From positions 82,366 through 146,365 of the forward strand of contig JAUNGD010000002.1 in NCBI GenBank assembly GCA_030524705.1: DNA of 64,000 nt, written 5' to 3'. The first letter of the stretch is position 1; every line of letters begins with the position of its first letter. Of the stretch, positions 25,501-34,132 are shown one piece after another. Below the pieces are notes generated by a model, which was not told the DNA's origin, did not search any database, and saw nothing but the letters and a program-made list of their open reading frames with translations. Source of the stretch: Lachnospiraceae bacterium (GTDB lineage: Bacteria > Bacillota > Clostridia > Lachnospirales > Lachnospiraceae). The position numbers and the translations under genes were made by a program.

Positions 25501-26053
25501 TATGGTATTCGATACCGAGGTTTACTCAAATACAGGCGGACAGGCTTCCAAGTCCACACAGCCGGGTGCTGTAGCACAGTTCGCGGCAGGCGGCAAGGAA
25601 GTGAAGAAGAAGGATATGGCTTCCATCGCAATGAGCTATGGTTATGTATACGTTGCTCAGATCGCTATGGGTGCTGACTTCAACCAGACCGTTAAGGCTA
25701 TCGCAGAGGCAGAGGCTTATCCGGGACCGTCACTGATCATTGCTTACGCTCCGTGTATCAACCATGGTATCAAGAAGGGTATGAGCAAGGCTCAGACAGA
25801 GGAAGAGCTGGCTGTTAAGTCTGGATACTGGCATCTGTTCCGCTTCAACCCGGCGGCAGAGTCCAAGTTTACTCTGGATTCCAAGGCTCCGACAGAAGAC
25901 CTGATGGCATTCCTGGACGGCGAGGTTCGTTACAACTCTCTGAAGAGAGCAAATCCGGAAAGAGCTGAGAAGCTGTTCGCTAAGAACGCAGAGTGCAACA
26001 AGGAAAGATATGAATATCTAAACAAGCTGGTTACTCTGTACGGCAAAGAGTGA
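22523..26053 (+). CDS. nifJ: Pyruvate:ferredoxin (flavodoxin) oxidoreductase
   Basis: A single-chain enzyme of 1176 residues that oxidises pyruvate with CoA to acetyl-CoA and CO2, reducing ferredoxin. All domains are visible: the N-terminal TPP pyrimidine half (DVAAIFPITPSSVMAE), the CoA-binding/TK-C region, the gamma domain (residues about 430-620), two 4Fe-4S motifs (CIQCNRCSYVCPHAV near 694 and CTGCGSCANVCPGK near 750), the CAGCGE cysteines near 815 for a third cluster, and the TPP pyrophosphate site GDGWAYDIGFGG. Codon use is more biased than in neighbouring genes, a sign of high expression. It is a one-gene unit with its own promoter and terminator. Central to clostridial fermentation and acetogenesis. 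Confidence 0.97.
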   Translation: MARKMKTMDGNHAAAHASYAFTDVAAIFPITPSSVMAEATDEWATQGRLNMFGQTVKVTEMQSEAGAAGTVHGSLAAGALTTTYTASQGLLLMIPNLYKVAGERLPGVFNVSARALASHALSIFGDHSDVYACRQTGACMLCESSVQEVMDLTPVAHLAAIKGRLPFINFFDGFRTSHEIQKIETWDYEDLKEMTDMDALQAWRDQCLNPNHPCQRGSAQNPDIFFQAREAINPYYDAMPAIVQEYMDKVNAKIGTDYKLFNYYGAADAEKVIVAMGSVCDTIEETIDYLTAAGEKVGVVKVRLYRPFSAEALIAAIPETVKQITVLDRTKEPGAMGEPLYLDVVAALKGSKFNDVPVFTGRYGLGSKDTTPAQIVAVYNNTTKEKFTLGIVDDVTNLSLELGAPLVTTPEGTINCKFWGLGADGTVGANKNSIKIIGDNTDMYAQAYFDYDSKKSGGVTMSHLRFGKLPIKSTYLIHQANFVACHNPSYVRKYNMVQELVDGGTFLLNCPWDMEGLEKHLPGQVKKFIADHNIKFYVIDGIKIGKEIGLGGRINTVLQSAFFKLANIIPEEQAIELMKAAAKATYGRKGDAIVQMNYDAIDAGAKQVVEVTVPESWKNAEEEDIIAKAVTGKRQDVVDFVNTIQHAVNAQEGNNLPVSAFKDYVDGTTPSGAAAYEKRGIAVDIPVWNPENCIQCNRCSYVCPHAVIRPVALTEEEVAAAPEGLKTLPMTGMKDYKFAMVVSALDCTGCGSCANVCPGKKGAKALAMENMEANVGVQKYFDYAVELPAKLDVIEKFKENTVKGSQFKQPLLEFSGACAGCGETPYAKLITQLFGDRMYIANATGCSSIWGNSSPSTPYTVNAKGQGPAWSNSLFEDNAEFGYGMLLAQNAIRGGLKTKVAALLDCDCCGEDVKAAAQEWLDTYSVGATNGTATEKLIAACEACGCDECKEVLKGKDYLSKKSQWIFGGDGWAYDIGFGGVDHVLASGQDINIMVFDTEVYSNTGGQASKSTQPGAVAQFAAGGKEVKKKDMASIAMSYGYVYVAQIAMGADFNQTVKAIAEAEAYPGPSLIIAYAPCINHGIKKGMSKAQTEEELAVKSGYWHLFRFNPAAESKFTLDSKAPTEDLMAFLDGEVRYNSLKRANPERAEKLFAKNAECNKERYEYLNKLVTLYGKE

Positions 26054-26084
26054 TTTAAGGATTGATCAATCAAGCTGTTAAGGC

Positions 26085-26112
26085 AGGGCGTCGCGCAAGC
26101 GGCGCCCTTTTT
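26085..26112 (+). terminator. Intrinsic terminator after nifJ
   Basis: AGGGCG-TCGC-GCAA-GCGG-CGCCCT stem followed by five T (26108-26112). Confidence 0.85.
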
Positions 26113-26122
26113 GAACATTTAT

Positions 26123-26151
26123 TTTACATGCTCCTTTTTCTGTGATAGAAT
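26123..26151 (+). promoter_or_regulatory. Sigma-A promoter of the TIGR01906 gene
   Basis: TTTACA (26123-26128), 17 bases, TAGAAT (26146-26151). This rules out the in-frame GTG at 26142 as start. Confidence 0.6.
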
Positions 26152-26195
26152 GTATAAACGTACACAAAATCAGTGAGAATATTGAGGTTGACAGG

Positions 26196-27026
26196 ATGAG
26201 GAACCGGGAAAGATACGAGGATGAAGAACCGAGGCAAAGAAGAGGGACACGAAATGAAGCAGAGAGACGAAATGGCGGCAGACAAAAGAGCGCTGCGCGC
26301 AGAAATGAAGGAGTGCGAAGCGGCGGCAGGCCGCGGCAGGACATGAGGCGGTATCAGCAGCCCCAGCGTCCCAGGAGGGTATTGACGCTGACGAACCTCC
26401 TGACGGCGCTGGTGGGCTTTCTGTTTATTTTCAGCTTGTCCGTTGTGCTGGTGCTGAATCTGCGGACAATCTATTATTTTGATATTCGTTATCAGCAGCT
26501 GGAGTATACAACAGGGCTTTCTGAGGAAATAATACGGGAAAACTACGATACACTGATCGACTACAATCTGTTGACGAAGCATGTCAAAAAGCTGGAATTT
26601 CCAAACTTTCCGATGTCGGAACACGGAAGGATCCATTTTGCGGAGGTGAAGCGGATTTTTATCATGATCCAGTGGCTGTGCATTGTATCGGGGCTCGTAT
26701 TGATGATAGCCCTGTTTAAAAAATTAAGGCGGAGGGATTACGGAAGCCTGAAGCTTATGTCGATTCTGACTTTTTTGGTGCCGGTGGTGCTGGGAGTGCT
26801 GGCGGCGCTGAACTGGAATGCCTTTTTTATCAAATTTCACGGGCTGTTTTTCAAAAACAATTACTGGATTTTCAATCCGGCAACCGATCCGGTCATAAAT
26901 ATTCTGCCGGATGCATTCTTTTTCCATTGTGCAGTTGTCATACTGCTGTTTTTGCTCCTGGGCTGTATTTTGACCGGAGCGCTGTATCGTTTTGCGACAC
27001 GTAACTATCGCAGGCAATCTTACTGA
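26196..27026 (+). CDS. TIGR01906 family integral membrane protein
   Basis: A 276-residue protein starting at an ATG with GAGG eight bases upstream. Residues 1-60 are an arginine/glutamate-rich cytoplasmic tail. Four membrane helices follow (about 64-86, 155-175, 188-208 and 243-265). The loop after helix 1 contains NYDTLIDYNLLTK and SEHGRIHFAEVKRIF, the pattern of the TIGR01906/DUF1461 family found in Firmicutes. The function is not established. It is followed 23 bases later by the M16C protease gene and may share its transcript. Confidence 0.7.
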   Translation: MRNRERYEDEEPRQRRGTRNEAERRNGGRQKSAARRNEGVRSGGRPRQDMRRYQQPQRPRRVLTLTNLLTALVGFLFIFSLSVVLVLNLRTIYYFDIRYQQLEYTTGLSEEIIRENYDTLIDYNLLTKHVKKLEFPNFPMSEHGRIHFAEVKRIFIMIQWLCIVSGLVLMIALFKKLRRRDYGSLKLMSILTFLVPVVLGVLAALNWNAFFIKFHGLFFKNNYWIFNPATDPVINILPDAFFFHCAVVILLFLLLGCILTGALYRFATRNYRRQSY

Positions 27027-27049
27027 AACAAGAAAGGAGCGTCAGTATT

Positions 27050-29968
27050 ATGAATATAGAAAAAATTCCACAGTATGAGCTGGTGCAGCAGGAGCGGATC
27101 GAGGACATTAAGTCAGACGGATATTTGCTGCGCCATAAAAAGAGCGGGGCCAGGATTCTGGTTCTGCAAAATGAGGATGAAAACAAGGTGTTCAACATTG
27201 CGTTTCGGACAACGCCCACCGACAGTACCGGTGTGGCCCATATCCTGGAGCACAGCGTCCTCTGCGGCAGCCGCCTGTTTCCGGCGAAGGATCCCTTTGT
27301 GGAGCTGGTGAAGGGCTCGCTGAACACTTTTTTGAATGCCATGACGTATCCAGACAAGACGATGTATCCGGTGGCAAGCTGCAATGACAAGGATTTCTGC
27401 AATCTGATGCACGTATATCTGGACGCCGTTTTTTATCCGAATATTTATCAGAAGGAAGAAATTTTCCGTCAGGAGGGTTGGAGCTATCAGCTGGAATCGG
27501 CGGAGGACGAGCTGATCTACAACGGCGTTGTATATAATGAAATGAAGGGGGCTTTTTCCTCCCCGGAGGATGTGCTGGATCGGGAGATTATGAACTCTCT
27601 GTTCCCGGACACGACCTACGGCGTGGAATCCGGCGGAGATCCGGTGAATATTCCAGATTTAAAATATGAAGATTTTTTGGATTTTCATAGAAAATATTAT
27701 CATCCCTCCAACAGCTATATTTATTTTTACGGAAATATGGACATAGAGGAGCGGCTTGCCTGGCTGGACCGGGAATATCTGAGAAGCTTTGATGTGCGGA
27801 GCGTGGATTCTGAGATTCAGCTTCAGAAGCCCTTTGACGCTCCCAAGGAGATATACCGCAAATATCCGGTATCGGAGGGGGACGAGACGGAGGATAATAC
27901 GTATCTGTCCTACAATGCCGTTGTGGGCATCAGCCTGGACGTGGACCTGGCCAACGCCTTTGCCGTGCTGGAGTATGCGCTTTTGTCGGCTCCGGGGGCG
28001 GTGCTGAAGCAGGCGCTTCTGGATGCAGGAATCGGAAAAGACATTATGAGCTCCTATGACAGCGGGATTTATCAGCCTTTTTTCAGCATCATTGCGAAGA
28101 ATGCGAACCGAGGGGATCTGGAGAAGTTTCAGGCCGTGATCCGCGATACGCTGACGGAGGTTGCAGAAAAGGGAATCGACAAAAAAGCGCTGCTGGCGGG
28201 TATCAACACAATGGAATTCCGGGCAAGGGAAGCGGATTACGGCGCATATCCCAAGGGCCTGATGTACGGGATCGACGTGTTTGACAGCTGGCTTTACGAC
28301 GAGAATATGCCCTTTGCATATCTGAGGCTGGATGTGTATGACCGGTTGAAAAAATACGTGGATGAGGGATATTTTGAAGAGCTGATCCGTAAATACCTGC
28401 TGGACAATCCTCATGCAACCTTTGTGGTGGTGGAGCCGGAGCCGGGACTGACCGCGAAAAATGACCGGGCGGTGAGCGAAAAGCTGAGGGCCTTCCGGAA
28501 CTCCCTTTCGGAGGAAGAGATACAGAAGCTGATCGAGAAGACCGCCGCTCTGCGCAGCTTCCAGGAGACGCCCTCCACGGCGGAGGAGCTTGCGAGGATT
28601 CCGATGCTTACCAGAGAGGATATCGGGAAAAAGGCGGCCGGATTCCAGAATACAGAGTATCAGTGGGACGGCACCACCGTTCTTCATCATAATGTGTTTA
28701 CCAGCGGCATCGCATATCTCGACCTGCTATTTGATGTTAGCCGGGTGGATCGGGAGGATATTCCGTATCTCGGCATTTTGAAGTCCGTCCTGGGTATGGT
28801 CAACACGGAAAACTATACCTTCCAGGATCTGAACAATGAGATCAATATGAACACAGGAGGTATTTCGGCGGGACTCAGCGTGTATCCGGTGGTGGGTACG
28901 GATAATGAGATCCGGGCCTTTGCAGGGATCCGGGCCAGAGTGCTGTACGACAAGCTGCCCTATGCATTTGAGATGGCAGAGGAGATCCTGTTCCGTTCAA
29001 GGCTGGAGGATGACAAGCGGCTGTATGAGATCCTGGCGAAGCTGAAATCCAGGCTGTCGATGCAGCTTTCCTCCGCGGGACATTCCACAGCGGCGGGACG
29101 GGCAATGTCGTATTTTTCCCAGGTCAATGCCTTCAATGATGCGATCAGCGGCATTACCTTCTATCAGCTGGTGGAGGATCTGGAGAAAAATTTTGAAGAA
29201 AAGAAGCAGCTCTTGAAAAATAAGCTTCGCCTGCTGATGGGTGAGCTGTTCCACAGGGAAGGACTGTTTGTAAGCCTTACTTCAGACGAAGAGGGGCTGG
29301 AGGCGATGCGGGAGCCTCTGGCGCAGTTTGCTGCAAAGCTTCCGCATACGGATAGTGAAGCGAAGGACAATGCATTGCTGCTGGGAAAGAAAAATGAAGG
29401 CTTTATGACGCCGGGACAGGTGCAGTACGTTGCCCGGACCGGAAATTTCAGAAAAGCGGGTTATGCATATACGGGACTGCTGCGTATTGTAAAGGTCATG
29501 ATGAGCTACGATTATCTGTGGACGAATATCAGGGTCAAGGGCGGAGCCTACGGCTGTATGAGCTCCTTTGGACGTACCGGAGATTCCTATTTTGTGTCTT
29601 ACCGGGATCCAAACCTGCGGGCGACGAACGAGGTGTACGACCGGGTACCGCAGTACCTTGGGAGCTTTGACGCTGATGAACGTGAGATGACAAAGTATAT
29701 CATCGGTACAGTGAGCGAGCTGGATACGCCGTTGCCGCCCTCTGCGAAGGGACGCCGGTCCTTAAATGCGTATTTCAGTAAAATCACATACGAGGATATG
29801 CAGAAGGAGCGGGATGAGGTGCTGAACGCTTCACCGGAGCAGATCCGCGCTCTGGCGCCGCTGGTGCGCTCCGTGCTGGAGGAGCAGGCTATCTGCGTCA
29901 TCGGAAACGAAGAAAAGATCAAGAAGGATAAGGATTTGTTCGCATCCATCCAGATGCTGACAAATTAA
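27050..29968 (+). CDS. M16C insulinase-type metalloprotease (PreP-like)
   Basis: A 972-residue zinc protease with the inverted zinc motif HILEH (about residues 68-72 in STGVAHILEHSVLCGS) and the distal Glu in the downstream EEIFRQEGWSYQLE region. The size and the four-domain layout match the M16C/presequence-protease group, which degrades short peptides inside a two-halved chamber. No signal peptide, so cytosolic. ATG 27050 has AAAGGAG upstream. era follows after nine bases, giving an operon of housekeeping genes. The substrate in bacteria is unclear; peptide clean-up is the usual guess. Confidence 0.9.
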   Translation: MNIEKIPQYELVQQERIEDIKSDGYLLRHKKSGARILVLQNEDENKVFNIAFRTTPTDSTGVAHILEHSVLCGSRLFPAKDPFVELVKGSLNTFLNAMTYPDKTMYPVASCNDKDFCNLMHVYLDAVFYPNIYQKEEIFRQEGWSYQLESAEDELIYNGVVYNEMKGAFSSPEDVLDREIMNSLFPDTTYGVESGGDPVNIPDLKYEDFLDFHRKYYHPSNSYIYFYGNMDIEERLAWLDREYLRSFDVRSVDSEIQLQKPFDAPKEIYRKYPVSEGDETEDNTYLSYNAVVGISLDVDLANAFAVLEYALLSAPGAVLKQALLDAGIGKDIMSSYDSGIYQPFFSIIAKNANRGDLEKFQAVIRDTLTEVAEKGIDKKALLAGINTMEFRAREADYGAYPKGLMYGIDVFDSWLYDENMPFAYLRLDVYDRLKKYVDEGYFEELIRKYLLDNPHATFVVVEPEPGLTAKNDRAVSEKLRAFRNSLSEEEIQKLIEKTAALRSFQETPSTAEELARIPMLTREDIGKKAAGFQNTEYQWDGTTVLHHNVFTSGIAYLDLLFDVSRVDREDIPYLGILKSVLGMVNTENYTFQDLNNEINMNTGGISAGLSVYPVVGTDNEIRAFAGIRARVLYDKLPYAFEMAEEILFRSRLEDDKRLYEILAKLKSRLSMQLSSAGHSTAAGRAMSYFSQVNAFNDAISGITFYQLVEDLEKNFEEKKQLLKNKLRLLMGELFHREGLFVSLTSDEEGLEAMREPLAQFAAKLPHTDSEAKDNALLLGKKNEGFMTPGQVQYVARTGNFRKAGYAYTGLLRIVKVMMSYDYLWTNIRVKGGAYGCMSSFGRTGDSYFVSYRDPNLRATNEVYDRVPQYLGSFDADEREMTKYIIGTVSELDTPLPPSAKGRRSLNAYFSKITYEDMQKERDEVLNASPEQIRALAPLVRSVLEEQAICVIGNEEKIKKDKDLFASIQMLTN

Positions 29969-29977
29969 GGGGAAAAT

Positions 29978-30886
29978 ATGGAGAATGCAAAATTCAGGTC
30001 GGGCTTTGCCACCCTGATCGGGCGTCCGAACGTAGGAAAATCAACGCTGATGAATCATCTGATCGGGCAGAAAATCGCAATTACATCAAACAAGCCCCAG
30101 ACCACCCGCAACCGGATTCAGACGGTTTATACCTCGGAGGAGGGGCAGATCGTTTTCCTGGATACGCCGGGAATTCACAAGGCGAAAAACAAGCTGGGAG
30201 AATATATGGTAGGTGTGGCGGAGCGGACGCTGAAGGAAGTGGACGTGGTGCTGTGGCTCGTAGAGCCGACGGATTTCATCGGCAAAGGAGAGCGCCACAT
30301 TGCGGAGCAGCTCAAAAAGGCGAATGTTCCGGTCATTCTGATTATGAATAAAATTGATATGGTGGATAAAAGCAAAATTGAGGGCTTTATGGAGGGCTAC
30401 CGGGAGATCTTTGATTTTGCGGATATGATACCGGTGTGCGCGCTGCGGGGCGTAGGCATGGAGCGGGTGATCAAGGCAATTTTCCGTTATCTGCCCTACG
30501 GACCGAAATACTATGATGACGATACGGTGACAGACCAGCCCCAGAGGCAGATCGCGGCGGAACTGATCCGGGAAAAGGCGCTGCGCTGCCTGGAGGAGGA
30601 GATTCCCCACGGCATTGCGGTGTCCATCGAGAAAATGCAGGAGCGCCGGGGCGCCGGGATCATGGATATTGAGGCTACGATCATCTGTGAGCGGGAATCG
30701 CACAAGGGAATCGTCATCGGAAAAGGCGGGGCCATGCTTCGCAAGATAGGCTCCCAGGCCCGTCACGAGATCGAAAAAATGCTGGAGATGAAGGTAAATC
30801 TGCAGCTCTGGGTCAAGGTGAAAAAGGACTGGCGCGACAGTGACTATATGATCAAAAATTTTGGCTACGACAAGAAGGAGCTGTGA
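29978..30886 (+). CDS. era: GTPase Era
   Basis: Era binds the 3' end of 16S rRNA and helps 30S maturation. The 302-residue product shows the G motifs in order: GRPNVGKST (G1, about residues 13-21), the switch TTRNRIQ, DTPGIH (G3) and NKID (G4). A C-terminal KH domain (about 205-290) contains GIVIGKGGAMLRKIGSQAR. It follows the M16C gene by nine bases and precedes recO, a pairing common in Firmicutes. The TGA stop codon is inside the first copy of a 39-bp tandem repeat. Confidence 0.97.
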   Translation: MENAKFRSGFATLIGRPNVGKSTLMNHLIGQKIAITSNKPQTTRNRIQTVYTSEEGQIVFLDTPGIHKAKNKLGEYMVGVAERTLKEVDVVLWLVEPTDFIGKGERHIAEQLKKANVPVILIMNKIDMVDKSKIEGFMEGYREIFDFADMIPVCALRGVGMERVIKAIFRYLPYGPKYYDDDTVTDQPQRQIAAELIREKALRCLEEEIPHGIAVSIEKMQERRGAGIMDIEATIICERESHKGIVIGKGGAMLRKIGSQARHEIEKMLEMKVNLQLWVKVKKDWRDSDYMIKNFGYDKKEL

Positions 30887-31037
30887 CCAGCGCTGGAAAG
30901 GATGCTGCATAGAAGAAAATTGTGACCAGCGCTGGAAAAGATGCTGTATAGAAGGAAATTGTGACCAGCGCTGGAAAAGATGCTGCATAAGAACGTGTTT
31001 TGATCAGTGCTGAAAAAGGAGCTGCGTAGAAATGTGC
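30882..31037 (+). repeat. Four tandem 39-bp repeats between era and recO
   Basis: Four units of 39 bases start at 30882, 30921, 30960 and 30999. The first three are nearly identical and begin TGTGACCAGCGCTGG, with the perfect palindrome CCAGCGCTGG; the fourth is diverged (TCAGTGCTGA). All plus-strand frames carry in-frame stops or lack a start. The array replaces most of the era-recO intergenic space. Confidence 0.9.
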
Positions 31038-31073
31038 TTTGTGCAGGAGGAAAGCAGCTCTGGTGAGGTGAGT

Positions 31074-31739
31074 ATGAGCGAACCGCTGAAGGTGACAGGG
31101 ATGGTATTGTCTGCCGTGCCCTCGGGAGAATACGACAAAAGAACGGTGATACTGACGAAGGAGCGCGGGAAGATCACGGCCTTTGCCCGGGGAGCCAGGA
31201 GGCAGAACAGTATCCTGCTGGCCCCTGCCAGCCCCTTTGCCTTTGGTACCTTTACCGTCTATGAGGGCAGGACGGCCTACACGCTGGTGCGGGCCGAAAT
31301 ATCCAATTATTTCACGGAGGTGCGGGAGGATTTTGAAGCGGCCTGCTACGGATGCTATTTCATGGAGGTGGCGGAATATTACACCAGAGAGAATCTGGAC
31401 GGTTCTTCCGTGCTGAACCTGCTGTACGCGACGCTTCGGGCGCTTCTGAATGAGAAGCTGGACAATAAGCTGATCCGCTGCATTTTTGAGATGAAGGCCA
31501 TGGTTCTGAACGGGGAGTATCCCTACGATGTTGTGAACGATACCTCCCTTCTGGAGTCCACAAGATATGCTCTGGGCTATGTGATACAGTCACCGATCCA
31601 AAAGCTTTATACCTTTACGCTGGCGCCGGAGGTTTTTGCGGAGTTCCGCCGGGTGCAGAACCGCTTTAACAGGCTTTACATTGACCGGGAATTCAAATCA
31701 CTGGCAATTCTGAAGGCAATGCAGGCAGACATTTCCTGA
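31074..31739 (+). CDS. recO: DNA repair protein RecO
   Basis: RecO loads RecA onto SSB-coated DNA with RecR and anneals strands. The 221-residue protein has an N-terminal OB fold (LKVTGMVLSAVPSGEYDKRT, then LTKERGKITAFARGARR) and an alpha-helical C-terminal domain (about 80-221). The start at 31074 follows GAGGTGAG; an ATG at 31032 lies in the repeat array and has no ribosome site. Many RecO proteins carry a four-cysteine zinc site in the C-terminal half; here the region around residues 145-185 (GEYPYDVVNDTSLLEST) lacks those cysteines, and the protein is somewhat short. Confidence 0.9.
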   Translation: MSEPLKVTGMVLSAVPSGEYDKRTVILTKERGKITAFARGARRQNSILLAPASPFAFGTFTVYEGRTAYTLVRAEISNYFTEVREDFEAACYGCYFMEVAEYYTRENLDGSSVLNLLYATLRALLNEKLDNKLIRCIFEMKAMVLNGEYPYDVVNDTSLLESTRYALGYVIQSPIQKLYTFTLAPEVFAEFRRVQNRFNRLYIDREFKSLAILKAMQADIS

Positions 31740-31756
31740 CAGATGGAAAGAAATGC

Positions 31757-31785
31757 TTGAAACAATATGGTTTTGTATGTATAAT
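31757..31785 (+). promoter_or_regulatory. Sigma-A promoter of the lipoprotein-glyS unit
   Basis: TTGAAA (31757-31762), 17 bases, TATAAT (31780-31785). Its position forces the lipoprotein start to the GTG at 31813. Confidence 0.75.
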
Positions 31786-31812
31786 AAACTGGATTTGTTA
31801 GGAGGAGCTACA

Positions 31813-32523
31813 GTGATTGCAAAAAAGATACCGATAGCGGCGGCTCTTATGGCAGGTATGATGCTGCTTGGGGGCTGTGAGATGATGGAACAGAAGAAAT
31901 GGACGCCGCAGGAAGCTGACGCCATATCAATTGATGAAGACGGAGTGATTACGGAGATCATTCAGGAGACACTGGATCAGCCTTATTACGATGCGGCAGA
32001 GCTGCAGAGCAGGATCACTTCCGAGGTGGCGGATTACAATGCCAAAAACGGTGAGGACGCCGTCTCTGTAAAGGAGATGGAGGCTGCCGACGGGAAGATC
32101 AACCTGAAAATGGAATATGCATCTGCGCAGGATTATGCCAGCTTTAATAATACGGAATTTTACTATGGTTCCGTGATCAACGCGCAGCTGTCAGGATATC
32201 TGTTTGATGTTTCCTACAAAAAAGTGAATGGCGGCGTTGTGCAGGGTTCTTCTGTATCCGGCAGCGAGGTCATCAAACGGATGGATAAGCAGGTACTTAT
32301 TTTGCGGGCCCCTGTTGAGGTTCATGTACCGGGAGAGGTGCTTTTTACCAGTACAAATGCGGAGGTTCTGGCGGCGGATGTAGTCAATGCCACCGGCGAA
32401 TCGGACGATAAGGAAGACGAGGGACTGATTCTTCCATCCAATGCAGTGTATAAGGCGGAAGATGATGCATCCTTTGCTGAGATGGCGGCGGCAAATCGGG
32501 TTTATATTATATTTGATATGTGA
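31813..32523 (+). CDS. Secreted lipoprotein of unknown function
   Basis: A 236-residue protein from a GTG start with AGGAGG seven bases upstream; earlier in-frame Met codons lie inside the promoter. The signal sequence (KKIPIAAALMAGMMLLGG) ends in a lipobox with Cys at about residue 22, so the mature protein is lipid-anchored outside the membrane. The mature part is acidic and has no recognised domain; residues about 140-175 (YLFDVSYKKVNGG) suggest beta structure. It precedes glycyl-tRNA synthetase by 27 bases and shares its transcript. No function can be assigned. Confidence 0.8.
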   Translation: MIAKKIPIAAALMAGMMLLGGCEMMEQKKWTPQEADAISIDEDGVITEIIQETLDQPYYDAAELQSRITSEVADYNAKNGEDAVSVKEMEAADGKINLKMEYASAQDYASFNNTEFYYGSVINAQLSGYLFDVSYKKVNGGVVQGSSVSGSEVIKRMDKQVLILRAPVEVHVPGEVLFTSTNAEVLAADVVNATGESDDKEDEGLILPSNAVYKAEDDASFAEMAAANRVYIIFDM

Positions 32524-32550
32524 TGTTAAATAAAATCGGAGGAGAGAAAA

Positions 32551-33948
32551 ATGGAAAAGACAATGGAAAAAATTGTTGCTCTGGCAAAGGGAAGAGGGTT
32601 TGTGTATCCTGGTTCCGAGATCTACGGCGGTCTGGCGAATACCTGGGATTACGGTAATCTCGGCGTGGAGCTCAAGAACAATGTGAAAAAGGCATGGTGG
32701 CAGAAATTCATCACGGAGAATCCGTACAACGTCGGCGTGGACTGTGCGATCCTGATGAATCCGCAGACCTGGGTGGCCTCAGGACATCTCGGCGGCTTTG
32801 CAGATCCGCTGATGGACTGCAAAGAGTGCCATGAGCGTTTCCGTGCGGATAAAGTTATCGAGGATTTCTGTCAGGAAAAGGGCATCACGCTTCCGAAGCC
32901 GATTGATGCGTTTTCCCAGGAAGAGATGAAGAATTTTATCGAGGACAACAACATTCCGTGTCCGACCTGCGGCAAGCATAACTTTACAGATATTCGTCAG
33001 TTCAATCTGATGTTCAAGACCTTCCAGGGCGTTACGGAGGACGCGAAGAATACGGTATACCTTCGTCCGGAGACCGCCCAGGGTATCTTTGTCAACTTCA
33101 AAAACGTGCAGAGAACCTCCAGAAAGAAGCTGCCCTTCGGTATCGGTCAGATCGGAAAATCCTTCCGTAACGAGATTACCCCGGGCAACTTTACCTTCCG
33201 TACAAGAGAGTTTGAGCAGATGGAGCTGGAGTTCTTCTGCGTACCGGGAACTGACCTTGACTGGTTCCAGTACTGGAGAGGCTTCTGCTTCGACTGGTTG
33301 AAAAAGCTGGGTATGAAGGAGGATGAGCTGCGTCTGCGTGACCATGATCCAGAGGAGCTCTGCTTCTACAGCAAGGGTACCACAGATATCGAATTCCTGT
33401 TCCCCTTCGGCTGGGGCGAGCTGTGGGGCATTGCGGACCGTACCGATTACGACCTGACCCAGCACCAGAACGTATCCGGACAGGATATGACATACTTTGA
33501 CGATGAGAAGAAGGAAAAATACGTTCCGTATGTCATCGAGCCGTCTCTCGGCGCAGACCGTGTGGTATTAGCCTTCCTTTGCAGCGCATACGACGAGGAG
33601 AACATCGGCACAGAAGAGAAGCCGGATATGAGGACCGTGCTTCACTTCCATCCGGCTCTGGCACCGGTGAAGGTGGGCGTGCTTCCGCTCTCCAAGAAGC
33701 TGAATGAGGGCGCAGAGAAGGTATTTGCAATGCTCTCCAAGTATTACAACTGCGAATTCGATGACAGAGGAAATATCGGAAAGCGTTACAGAAGACAGGA
33801 TGAGATCGGTACTCCGTTCTGCGTGACGTATGATTTTGAGTCTGAAGAGGACGGTGCTGTGACCGTCCGGGATCGTGATACCATGGAGCAGGAGCGCGTG
33901 AAGATCGAGGATCTGAAGGCATATTTCGAGAAGAAGTTTGAGTGGTAG
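32551..33948 (+). CDS. glyS: Glycyl-tRNA synthetase (dimeric type)
   Basis: Charges tRNA-Gly. This is the alpha2, eukaryote/archaea-like form (often named GlyQS) of 465 residues rather than the alpha2beta2 form. Class II motifs are visible: [20 protein letters not shown] at the N-terminus, motif 2 [14 protein letters not shown] near residue 200, and motif 3 [12 protein letters not shown] near 332. An anticodon-binding domain covers about 360-460 ([17 protein letters not shown]). An insertion with CKECHERF and CPTCGKHN (about residues 90-150) could bind zinc. No T-box leader precedes it; it relies on the promoter before the lipoprotein gene. Confidence 0.96.
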   Translation: MEKTMEKIVALAKGRGFVYPGSEIYGGLANTWDYGNLGVELKNNVKKAWWQKFITENPYNVGVDCAILMNPQTWVASGHLGGFADPLMDCKECHERFRADKVIEDFCQEKGITLPKPIDAFSQEEMKNFIEDNNIPCPTCGKHNFTDIRQFNLMFKTFQGVTEDAKNTVYLRPETAQGIFVNFKNVQRTSRKKLPFGIGQIGKSFRNEITPGNFTFRTREFEQMELEFFCVPGTDLDWFQYWRGFCFDWLKKLGMKEDELRLRDHDPEELCFYSKGTTDIEFLFPFGWGELWGIADRTDYDLTQHQNVSGQDMTYFDDEKKEKYVPYVIEPSLGADRVVLAFLCSAYDEENIGTEEKPDMRTVLHFHPALAPVKVGVLPLSKKLNEGAEKVFAMLSKYYNCEFDDRGNIGKRYRRQDEIGTPFCVTYDFESEEDGAVTVRDRDTMEQERVKIEDLKAYFEKKFEW

Positions 33949-34022
33949 GATCCGATAAAGAGAATGAAAATCAGATCTGATGCAAGGACGGAACGAAAAA
34001 TTTAATAGATCGGCTGGCGATA

Positions 34023-34056
34023 GAGCCGGGGATCCAAAAAGGGTCTCCGGCTTTGT
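34023..34056 (+). terminator. Intrinsic terminator after glyS
   Basis: AGCCGGGGATCC pairs with GGGTCTCCGGCT (one G-T step and one bulge-like mismatch), followed by TTGTCT. Confidence 0.65.
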
Positions 34057-34067
34057 CTGTCAGGAAG

Positions 34068-34096
34068 TTGATTTTGGTAAGGTAAGATGTTATACT
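34068..34096 (+). promoter_or_regulatory. Sigma-A promoter of the ROK regulator
   Basis: TTGATT (34068-34073), 17 bases, TATACT (34091-34096). Confidence 0.65.
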
Positions 34097-34105
34097 AAAG
34101 AAAAC

Positions 34106-34120
34106 ACTTTAATAAAGTAT
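34106..34120 (+). promoter_or_regulatory. Probable ROK-regulator operator (own promoter)
   Basis: ACTTTA-A-TAAAGT (34106-34118) is a perfect palindrome at the expected transcription start. Its right part, TTTAATAAAGTAT, recurs at 35436-35448 downstream of the dehydrogenase promoter. Confidence 0.55.
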
Positions 34121-34132
34121 GGGTGATGTGAG

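Noticed and set aside
30086-30988. Minus-strand frame with a repeated peptide motif (QHLFQRWSQF)
   Set aside because: It reads through the 39-bp repeats and then antisense to era; the repeat explains the peptide pattern and no ribosome site is present.
30882-31037. CRISPR array
   Set aside because: The repeats are contiguous 39-bp units without distinct spacers, and there are no cas genes.
32524-32550. T-box leader for glycyl-tRNA synthetase
   Set aside because: Only 27 bases separate it from the upstream lipoprotein gene; no specifier stem or T-box sequence is present.
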